Part shown: positions 56,701 through 64,000 of the stretch, piece after piece
How positions within the stretch are numbered: the stretch's first letter is position 1
How the letters are laid out: every line of letters begins with the position of its first letter
Assembly (NCBI GenBank): GCA_036768485.1
Contig: JAVLUZ010000511.1
Coordinates: 634,411-698,410, forward strand
Direction: 5' to 3'
DNA: 64,000 nucleotides
Origin: Mermis nigrescens
Lineage: Eukaryota; Nematoda; Enoplea; Mermithida; Mermithidae
Made by a program: the position numbers and the translations under genes
Notes under the pieces: generated by a model
The model's database searches: none
What the model was told of the DNA's origin: nothing
The model's input: only the letters and a program-made list of their open reading frames with translations

Positions 56701-57731
56701 TTCCGTGTTTGCTCGTGTAACCATTCATAAATATTATGCGTTATGAACCGGTTGAATAAAAAAAAAGATTCAAATGTTTCTTATTCACCGATTCATAGCA
56801 CCCGCATGAGATAATGAAAAAATATAATTTTTGTGATATTAAAAGGAGATTTAGCAACAAAATTTCTAACTTGCACCACTATTTGTCCCTTTAGTCACTT
56901 TTTTATACTTGAAGCCATACATGATCGTATAGGGAGTTTGAAACCCCTTAGGGAAATTTTCATCCTCCCTCCCAAAATTTTTTGCACCCTCCGCCAGAAT
57001 AGGCGATTTGTTTTTAAAAGTTCTCAAAAAATTTCTAAAAATTTGTCGTACAGATAGTTTTTAAAACGTTTTTAGCTTTCTATTCTCTCAAAAAAGTAAA
57101 ATTTCCGGCGCTTCGCGCCATTATTCCTATGTTTTAACTATATTTCGTTCAATTTTTTCCGACTTTTTCGATTTTTTTCGAATTTTTTTGTATGTTTGTA
57201 TGCTCTAGAAAGATAGAGCAACGTCAGAACCGCTGAAAAATTATGTTTGTGACGCGTACCCACCATTTTTGGACCCAAAAACGGCACTTCATAGTTTAAT
57301 AATCTACCCCAGAATTCCCATGCTGTGCATGTATGCTTGAAGCGATTTTAAAACTTCCACGGAATGTTATAAAAATGAAAACCGAAAAATCAATTATATA
57401 ATTAAGCACTAACGTTAAAATGCTCGATCGTTTTGGTCAACAAAAAATTGAGGCAATAAAGTAAATTGACGGCCAGCAAAGCCTTGTGATAAACGAACGA
57501 CGGCGTGCCCATCGTATTCGGATTTTTGAACATGGTCCACAGGCCGATCGCGTTGCCGAAAACGCCGAAAATCAAAATGACCGTGTCCAATCGCTCGCAT
57601 ATGCGTGACGTCATCGCCAAATTTTGCCGAAATAGACCGAATTCGGCTAAGATCAAATTGTGTTCGGTCACTAGCCTGTTATAGGCGGCCACCGCGTCGC
57701 TCAAATTACTGTCGTTCGAGGTCATATTCAA
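50239..57731 (-). CDS. Class A (rhodopsin-like) GPCR, four coding exons
   Basis: Coding exons in transcript order are 57731-57414, 54176-53774, 52001-51484 and 50790-50239. Phases agree at all three introns (0, 1, 0), each with GT...AG. The product is about 596 residues. The N-terminus has Asn-linked glycosylation sites. TM1 contains GVFGNAIGLW, TM2 ALLAVNLLYCL, TM3 ends in SLAISFDRF, TM4 is WLLIASLILAALV, and TM5 lies in exon 3 (ICYPILLTALTASVIAGFV). TM6 is ALYYLMIAVLILVYLQ and TM7 SLLFYLYVALNRNFR. Such receptors signal through G proteins at the plasma membrane. The overall form fits a peptide (FMRFamide-like) receptor, but the ligand is unknown. Oddities: DRF instead of DRY, Asn at the usual TM2 Asp, no clear NPxxY, and long low-complexity loops. 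Exons are much more GC-rich than the surroundings. Confidence 0.88.
50791..51483 (-). other. GPCR intron 3 (0.7 kb)
   Basis: It contains the dispersed 'cagaaatttttgacc' module near 50885. Confidence 0.8.
51484..52001 (-). other. GPCR exon 3 (TM5, third intracellular loop, TM6)
   Basis: 518 bp. The acceptor AATCAG|AT completes the split codon. The cytoplasmic loop has MKRRRRR, a run of six prolines and Ser/Thr/Ala-rich low complexity. The donor is TTACAG|GTTAGA, phase 0. Confidence 0.87.
52193..52425 (-). mobile_element. Family A hAT-like MITE in GPCR intron 2
   Basis: It starts ATACCTAAGCGTGGGGG and ends GCCGCCCACCTAAG. The flanks CTAGTAAT and CTGGTAAT match at seven of eight bases. Confidence 0.87.
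53515..53600. repeat. AAGTA-type simple repeat
   Basis: Irregular (AAGTA)n reiterations within GPCR intron 2. Confidence 0.85.
53774..54176 (-). other. GPCR exon 2 (TM3-TM4 and second extracellular loop)
   Basis: 403 bp, starting in phase 0 and ending one base into a codon (TATG|GTAATA). It encodes TM3, the DRF motif, TM4 and an Asp-rich extracellular loop (DDYDDFDDAAD). Confidence 0.87.
55278..55330 (+). repeat. (AAC)n plus conserved 3' block
   Basis: Same arrangement as 48342-48390: an AAC run, then 'taatgtcgtaaataccttttt'. Confidence 0.6.
55634..55887 (+). mobile_element. Family A hAT-like MITE in GPCR intron 1
   Basis: It starts CATAAATGGGCAGCACC and ends CCATGCCCGCGTGTG. The flanks AGCGTGGC and AGAGTGGC match at seven of eight bases. 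Confidence 0.87.
55920..56078 (+). mobile_element. Family B MITE in GPCR intron 1
   Basis: 'atgggtagcaaccaaattctg', 'tccgatgggac', 'aaaatagcaccaaaa' and a GATGCCCGGG end. The possible flanks AGTCGCCG and AGTCACAC are only partly alike. Confidence 0.65.
57090..57335 (+). repeat. Dispersed repeat family D, good copy
   Basis: The CGGCGCTTCGCGCC hairpin (57106-57119) is followed by 'actatatttcgttcaat', 'tctagaaagatagagcaacg', 'gacgcgtaccca', 'ggacccaaaaacggcactt' and 'cccatgctgtgcatgtatgct'. Confidence 0.75.
57414..57731 (-). other. GPCR exon 1 (N-terminus, TM1-TM2)
   Basis: 106 codons from the ATG at 57729-57731. The donor is AAC|GTTAGT, phase 0. The N-terminal 45 residues carry NMT, NDS and NLS motifs. 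Confidence 0.85.
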
Positions 57732-58238
57732 ACTTTATGGTCCTAAAAATTTCTTAGCTTAATTGAAATTGTAGGAAAATTTCGAAATCGGAGCGCGAAA
57801 CCATTTTTAACCAGAATTATCACGACGAATAATGCTGTCGGTAAATTTTGAGTAGAATTGACATGAAAAAAGGTACAACATGACCAGCTGGCTGTTCGTT
57901 GTATTTTTTGGCCGAAATGTTTATTAGACGATCAGTCTTTTTGAAGAATATGGATGTATATATATCAGGAAATTGCCCAACTGGTCATATAAATATTGAT
58001 GTTGAGACGTCGAAGAAAAAGTTTTTCTTTGTTGCTAGAGTAATTCGATATCGAGGTATTAGGTTGCGCGTGTCAGGCGAATTTTTAGGATTTTAAATAT
58101 CATCGGACACTTTTGAATAATGTTTTAAAACTAAAAGTTGTGCCAAAAATTTCTATACTGACGCTCACGTCGAATATAGCTGCCTTTGTGCGTTTTTCCG
58201 CGTGTACAAGCTGTTTAAAAACGAATCGCCTTTCGGAC
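57732..58238. other. Region upstream of the GPCR start codon
   Basis: It would hold the 5' untranslated region and promoter. No TATA box or other element could be assigned with confidence. Confidence 0.35.
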
Positions 58239-58246
58239 CTCTTAAC

Positions 58247-58484
58247 CATAGGTGGGCGGCACCAAAAATCTGGGGATGGGTTTCAAGATTTCTTCAAAGG
58301 TCAATAAATGGCCTTAAAAATGGTGATATGGCTAAAAACGCGCATTTTCAACGTTTCTTATCGAGCACTATCTATTGACATCAAAAAATTGCGAAAAAAA
58401 ACAAGAAAAATATTTAAAAATTGAATCCTGGGGTATTTTGATTTCGGGGGGGGTGCATACCTCCAAACCCCTAAGCCCAGGTTG
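58247..58484 (+). mobile_element. Family A hAT-like MITE
   Basis: It starts CATAGGTGGGCGGCACC and ends AAGCCCAGGTTG. The perfect 8-bp flanks CTCTTAAC lie at 58239-58246 and 58485-58492. Confidence 0.94.
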
Positions 58485-58492
58485 CTCTTAAC

Positions 58493-58914
58493 TCATTGCA
58501 TAATTGGCCAAATTTAGAGCCTATTATAACTGCAGCGATGTAGTGAAGTTTCAATTGTAGTGCTCTAGCTGTCATTGGTTTACGCCGAATTTAGCAAAAG
58601 TCCTCTTCTCATGATTTTGAGGCTTCCGTGCATAAATCGAGCTATCTTTAGAACAATGTTACTTTTCAACAGAAAATAGATAATTGAAGGCGATTTACTT
58701 TATATGATAATTAGAGTCTTCGTTTATCACTCCATTAATTTTTATTTCGATTATTCAAGCTTATATGGAACAAATGCACTCTTCTAAGGAGTTTCTGTGT
58801 TCATAATCGACGGTTTTTAATTTGCGCGCAGTTGCCAAAACGTGCATTTTTTAATTGGAGTTTTTTATTTAAAAATAACCCGAAATCCGAAATACAAATC
58901 CCTTCGATGGTAGA
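58493..58914. other. Intergenic DNA
   Basis: Nothing supported. Confidence 0.4.
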
Positions 58915-59113
58915 TAAATACCCTCCCCGCCAAAACCAAAATATCCCCAGAATTCAATTTCTGGAATTTTTGTTGTTGTTTTTTCGCAATTTTTTGATGC
59001 TAATGGCTATTTCTTGATGAGAAACGTTGAAAAATGTTTTTTCGCCATACCACCATTTTTTGACCTTCGAAAAATCTTGCACCCCCAGAATTTCCATGCT
59101 GCCCACCTTTGGA
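58915..59113 (-). mobile_element. Family A MITE, 5' truncated
   Basis: It matches the family from 'caaaatatccccagaattcaa' to the end GCTGCCCACCTTTGG. Confidence 0.78.
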
Positions 59114-59486
59114 CGATAGGCTTTTTATCAAAGCAAATCACATTTTATTTACTTCCGTAGTTAAGAAATTACATGGTCCGATAATCGATAGTCAAACAAA
59201 AACAGTTTCAATAGTTAAAAAATTGATTTTACGTTTATCGTGCCGATTATTATAGTTTAATTATATTTAATTCAATTGAATCGTAAATCCTAGATTCAAA
59301 ATAAGAAGATAATAGGAGTATAACTAATTATTGATTAAGTTTATTCGTAAGCAACCCTCTAAGTTGAATACGAGTATAATGCAAAAGATAATAGCTATCA
59401 ATGCTAAGTATGACAATTTCAGTGATTACTGATTAGCCCTAGCATAATTCGATCATTTGTTTCAAATCTGATTATCATTCGACGAT
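59114..59486. other. Intergenic DNA
   Basis: Nothing supported. Confidence 0.4.
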
Positions 59487-59487
59487 C

Positions 59488-59638
59488 ACACATGTGCGGG
59501 GTGGGGGGAGGCGTTTGTACCCGCCAGAAGTTGAAACCCCCAGATTACTGTATGACCCCCAGAATTCTATTTTTAGTAACATTTTTGACAAATTTACCCA
59601 TCCTGACCCCCATAGAATTTTCTTGCTGCCTACGTATG
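59488..59638 (-). mobile_element. Family C hAT-like MITE
   Basis: An inverted relative of 60620-60784 (ACATGTGCGGGGTGGGG at one end, TTGCTGCCTACGTAT at the other). The flanks GACGATCA and AACGATCA match at seven of eight bases. Confidence 0.7.
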
Positions 59639-59639
59639 A

Positions 59640-60611
59640 TAACGATCAGATCAAGTGTTGACCAGACGTGCGTAATGCATGCGGTAATCCTAGAGGGAAA
59701 GGTGTAAAAATCGCGTCCGGAAAATTATTAGCGAATCAATTTTTCCCGTCGAGAAAATTCTTGTCAGAAAAATTAATCGTCTAGAAAAATTCTTTGCTGG
59801 AAAGTTTTTTCGCATAAAAAATTCTGAGAAAAAGGGTGACAGACTAGGAGCATCTTATTTTTCTTGATTATCTCGAGCCGAACGTGTTCAGTTGTCTAGT
59901 TGTGAAATAATCAGAAAAATTTGCGAAAAATCTAATCATTATGTTATTGATGCGTATGGGCAAAAAACCTTACTGCAGCTCACATTCATCACATTATGAA
60001 TGACATTGATAATCGAGAGATTCTAAATTTCAATTTTTTGCGCATCAATTTTAGTTAGTGTCGGTTTTTCGGCCAAATTGCTTTTATTCGCTAAATGACA
60101 TTGCGTTCTCATCTTACGATCCACATTGTCAATTTTTAATATAGTGCGTCTCACTCATAACATTTCTCCCGAGAGAAATTTCCAGCTTCGATTATAATAG
60201 TCTTGCATCTAAGATATATTTATTTGTTTGCCAAAATGGAACAATTATTCTTTGGCGAACAGATCTCAAGGCGATGAATTTCTATGCGAAAAATTTCCTC
60301 GGCCAAGAATTTTCCGTTTCCTGGCGAAGAATTATTCGAAATGAATTTTTCTGCGAAGAATTTTACGCAAGGAATTTACCGTTATCCCCGAAAAATTGCT
60401 AAGCGCCAAAAAGTTGATATTTTAAGTTAAAAAAATCGAAAAAAGATGAAATCGCGATTATTACTTATGAATAAAAGTTGACATGAAAGAGAGACAACAA
60501 TATTGGCAATTTCGGCATAGTGATTCAGCGGTCCGTGTTCAAATATGGCATGTAAGGCTTGCAAATGAATTACAAATTCTGGTTTTCCAGTACTAAACGC
60601 CCCTCTTGAGT
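59640..60611. other. AT-rich DNA with loosely inverted segments
   Basis: 59710-59860 and 60230-60400 both consist of 'gaaaaattctt.gc'-like words and are roughly inverted to each other, possibly an old foldback. No gene was seen. Confidence 0.35.
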
Positions 60612-60619
60612 CCTATAAC

Positions 60620-60784
60620 AATACGTGGGCAGCAAGAAAATTTTGTGGGGGAGGGGTCAGGATCGGTAAAATTGCTAAAAATGTTACTACAAATACAATT
60701 CTGGGGGTCTACGGTAATCTGAGGGGGAGTTTCAACTTCTGGGAGGAGGAGGGTGCAAACCCCAACCTCCCACACCCATGCGTG
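60620..60784 (+). mobile_element. Family C hAT-like MITE
   Basis: A 165-bp copy starting AATACGTGGGCAGC and ending CACACCCATGCGTG. The perfect 8-bp flanks CCTATAAC lie at 60612-60619 and 60785-60792. Confidence 0.93.
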
Positions 60785-60792
60785 CCTATAAC

Positions 60793-61254
60793 GTGTCTTG
60801 GTTTTTTTTTAAATTTTATTTTATTCATCGAATTGTAGGGAAATTGTGCCGATTTTACGTTTTTGTCTCATTTTTTCTGAAATAACAAAGTAGACGAATA
60901 AACACAGCTTAAAAATAGGGAGATAAAGAGGTCATTTAAATTCGGGCGTCTGCTGAATGATGTTTTCAAAAATTGGCTAAACACTGTTTGCGCTACTACT
61001 TATTGTTTTCAAAGTATGCCATTATAACTTTTTTAAGTCGCTCGAACTCAATCTTGGTCTTAAAATAACACAATCGACAGATAAACACTATTTTACTTCA
61101 AAACAACTAAATGCAGTAATAATGGTGTAACTGTATAACATAGCAAGAGCTGTCATTCACATATAGATAAATTAAATGCGGGAAAAGTGCGTCTTTCGTA
61201 TAACGATGGACAAACTCCATAAGTAAAAATGCAATGAAAGTGACTCTCAGTTGT
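60793..61254. other. Intergenic DNA
   Basis: Nothing supported. Confidence 0.4.
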
Positions 61255-61432
61255 ATTCATACTTGGGCAGCAACCAAACTATGGAGTTCCGATGGATGGA
61301 ACAAAATTGCCAAAAATAGAACCAAAAATCCAATCCCGGGGGTGTATCGATTTTGGAGGGGGAATTCTGCTGAATTCTGGGGTCCAGACAGACCCCAGAT
61401 ACTCTTGCGCCTATGTGTGGTTGTGCCTCATT
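61255..61432 (+). mobile_element. Family B MITE
   Basis: 'cttgggcagcaaccaaactatg', 'ttccgatggatgg', 'ttctggggtccagacagacccc' and a CCTATGTGTGG end, as in 49968-50128. Confidence 0.68.
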
Positions 61433-62200
61433 ATTAATTTCCCGATATTTAGCTTTTTATATTTTTGTCTATATATCTATTCTTTTTTCTCAATTGTGAG
61501 TCTTCAAGTTATTAATATACGAATGAGCCTCAGCACTAATGAAACAGTGTTAAAAAGTTCCGAAACCTAATAGTGGGTTTAACGGCGCAATAATCGCGAA
61601 ATCAAAATGCCCAGCGTGCTATAAAGAAAACATGAGAACCAAACGCATCAAATTACCAAAAACGGTATCAAAATGCCGATATGACGTGCAAAAAATTAAT
61701 TAATTCTTAATAAAGTTATATCTATGGATGAAATTTGTTCCTATAACAATTACTAAAAATTCAAAATAGGCGCCACTTACTAAAAATTCTTATAAACGAA
61801 ATTTTAACGATACCGGATCGCTAGCCAAATAAAAATACCGCCGACGAATTTTCCGGGAAACTAATAAAAAATTGGCGAAATTAATAGTCCAACAGTAAGA
61901 CTACTAATGACATTCCTCGTATATTTCTACACGAAATGCGTATTATTGGCCCAAAATGAACCGTTTTTACGCGTTCAAAAGTGGCTATATAATTATCGCC
62001 ACGCGCTTTCGCGGAGAGGGCGAAACGCTAATTAAGTTCAGTCATTATTTCAGCGGGATTTGCATGGATTTATCCGCGACTATTATCCGGATTATGCGGA
62101 TTTATCCTGGGTCAGGGATCAAGAGGCGATGATGAAAAAACACGAATCCCGGTCGGAAACCGAAGGATTAAAGTTGGGCGGAAAAGTCGTTCGATCGAGC
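61433..62200. other. Intergenic DNA
   Basis: Nothing supported. Confidence 0.4.
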
Positions 62201-62204
62201 AACC

Positions 62205-62315
62205 AATTACAAGTCGCGTCACGCAGGCCAGTTAGCTAGCTAGGTAATGTAAGCTATAGCCCGTTGATTGGCTAGCTAATATAGGCTATAGCCGTTTGGT
62301 TAGCTGGCTAAAGCT
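62205..62315. repeat. Diverged tandem repeat with GGCTATAGCC palindromes
   Basis: About three units of 30-36 bp containing 'ttagctagcta' or 'ggctagcta', then 'ggctatagcc'. Confidence 0.65.
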
Positions 62316-63502
62316 CGGCCGCGAAACTAAAATCACAACCTAATTAATAAACGCAAGGTCGTCGTATTACCGTACGTTCGCTTCGAGACCCGTTCTTCGT
62401 TCAAAAGGGTAGATAAAAAATGATATAGAATAAGTACGCACGCCGCAGCGAAAGCTTATTAATTATGATAAACAATAAAATGTACTAATCGGGTCTTGAT
62501 TTATCGTCTGACATGTTGTTTGGCTATGCTTCGTGTTCTGCCTCCGATGCATTATGTTTACGACGTATAGCCTGCGGGTATGCATACTTAATTTATACGT
62601 CAAACGCCCAAAAAAGGTCAGAGCATAATTGGAATTTCTGCGCGCAAATTTTTTTGATTGGCTTCCGAAGTAATATGGGTTTACGCCCGACCGAATGAAC
62701 ACGGCCTAAAAACACTGGGCTTAACGTCCATTCGATGACCAAAGCGGCTGTGAATTGGAAATATGATATATATGAATAGGAATCCTGACATTTGACACGT
62801 TTCGGAGAAAAATAATGAAAAACGACGAGAATAATATTCGGGACATGCTTAGGGATTCCGTGGGTGACGAACATTTATGCAAATTAAGCCCAAATTTATG
62901 CAAATTAATTATTGACCCCGCTTTTAACGGCTACTCGAATCGTTTACACCGCAGGCCGCTAGAAATATGGTACTTTTGCACGTTTTGCTTAGCACGGCGC
63001 AAAAAGCCTAATTAGCATTTTAACCCAGGGCGAAAATCCTACAAATCTCTAAGATGGAAAAATGGATCGAAGCATTGAATTTTAAATTTCCCGTAGGTTC
63101 CGAACGACTATGCCCCGATAAATAATGTAAGAAACAGCTAATAACGTGCGTGAAGTACCTACATATGCATTTATTGCCGCTTTACGAAACAATTAAGACA
63201 AATTGGGTATTCACGTGGGTTCCATGCCTTGGGACTATGACATTTTGGGTTCTGGTAATTTTCCCAGGACGCAGGTATTCGTAGAAGCATCAAATCGAGG
63301 TTGATGTTCTCAACATACATGCATATATAAGATTAGCATGCAAGGACCGTGTTAAAAAGATTGAGAATTTCGTATCAGCACGCGTTTAATTTTTTATTCG
63401 GGCATTCTTCGTCTTCATGAAGTTTAGTCAAATTTTAAGCTATACATCGAAAGGAAGGGTCCTTCCTTGCTACGGAGGCACGTTACGGCCATCCGGGGGA
63501 GA
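62316..63502. other. Intergenic DNA
   Basis: Overlapping short frames exist on both strands around 62.5-63.0 kb but none resembles a known protein. 62870-62905 has an 18-bp direct repeat of 'atttatgcaaattaa'. Confidence 0.4.
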
Positions 63503-63510
63503 GTCTGGAC

Positions 63511-63772
63511 CATAGGTGGGCAGCACCGTAATTTTAGGGGACGGGTGTGTGCAAGATTTTTTAAAAGTAAAAAACGGTCTTAAAAATGGTAGTATGGCAA
63601 AAAACATCATTTTCCAAAGTTCCTCAATGAGCACCATCCATTGTCATCAAAAAATAGCGAAAAAATAAAAAGTTTTTCAAAAACTGAAATCTGGGAGTAT
63701 TTTGGTTTATTTGGGGAAGGTATTCGGCCTTCTGGGGGTGTGCACCCCTCTCACCCCCCACGTCCATGTGAG
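63511..63772 (+). mobile_element. Family A hAT-like MITE
   Basis: It starts CATAGGTGGGCAGCACC and ends CCCACGTCCATGTGAG. The perfect 8-bp flanks GTCTGGAC lie at 63503-63510 and 63773-63780. Confidence 0.94.
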
Positions 63773-64000
63773 GTCTGGACCCCGGGAATCCGAAAGACCC
63801 TAAAAAAATCGCTGAATCCTATTATTGCATTTTCGGTAGTATTTTTTGCGATTTTCCCCATCGGAACCCCCCCCACGAGAAATTGGTTGTTGCTCGTGTG
63901 GGCGGCGATTATACCATAGGGATACTTCTGGGGCTAAATTGAAGAAAAACGAAAAATAGAAATGCTGGGTCCTACCGTAATCCGTGGATGCTATTTTGGA

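Larger units (their letters stand above)
54177..57413 (-). other. GPCR intron 1 (3.2 kb)
   Basis: It holds a family A MITE (55634-55887), a family B MITE (55920-56078), an AAC repeat (55278-55330) and a family D copy (57090-57335). The acceptor is TTTTTTAAAG|CCGG. Confidence 0.8.

Noticed and set aside
62463..63015. Overlapping short frames on both strands
   Set aside because: No recognisable domain, no splice context, and short direct repeats inside one of them.

Overview
This is an AT-rich, repeat-dominated stretch of a eukaryotic, almost certainly invertebrate animal, nuclear genome. The evidence is an intron-split rhodopsin-like G-protein-coupled receptor (GPCR) gene, a eukaryotic initiator tRNA-Met, a U6-like snRNA sequence, a Ty3/Gypsy LTR retrotransposon, and hAT-, piggyBac- and mariner-type non-autonomous DNA elements. 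There is no sign of bacterial organisation. The U6-like sequence has a short 5' stem-loop with a TTCCG loop and a GTTCCAAATTTTTT tail, which resembles nematode U6. That is only a weak hint at taxonomy.

Layout. 0-6.4 kb holds dispersed repeats: an AT-rich repeat shared with 43 kb, a long-terminal-inverted-repeat (long-TIR) element at 2.3-3.4 kb, and an array of TTTACAC-type modules at 3.4-4.8 kb. 7.19-18.0 kb is a degenerate Ty3/Gypsy element on the minus strand with 1.14-kb LTRs, nested in a palindromic repeat that continues on both sides (6.45-7.19 and 18.0-18.48 kb). 19.8-26.1 kb holds two copies of a piggyBac-like MITE with TTAA targets, a U6-like gene split by about 0.5 kb, and a second copy of the long-TIR element plus TTTACAC array. 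27-31.3 kb is palindromic, including a 3.1-kb foldback element. 33.6-34.0 kb carries the GIY-YIG end of a Penelope-like retroelement. 36.0 kb has the initiator tRNA-Met gene. 37-42.8 kb is a cluster of hAT-like and mariner-like non-autonomous elements. 43.9-46 kb holds a decayed reading frame interrupted by two MITEs, one of which contains a miniature LTR retroelement (TRIM-like). 50.2-57.7 kb is a four-exon class A GPCR gene on the minus strand with MITE-filled introns. The rest to 64 kb is more MITEs and unremarkable AT-rich DNA.

How it fits together. The only probably functional host genes are the GPCR and the initiator tRNA; a 61-residue reading frame at 41.94 kb is a possible further exon. 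Most of the remaining sequence is nested mobile-element debris. At least fifteen copies of one 230-280-bp MITE family, plus related families, share similar termini. Many are flanked by 8-bp target duplications, most perfect or with one mismatch, so one hAT-type transposase probably mobilised them all. No intact transposase or polymerase gene is present in the window. All pairings, identities and target duplications were read by eye, not computed.
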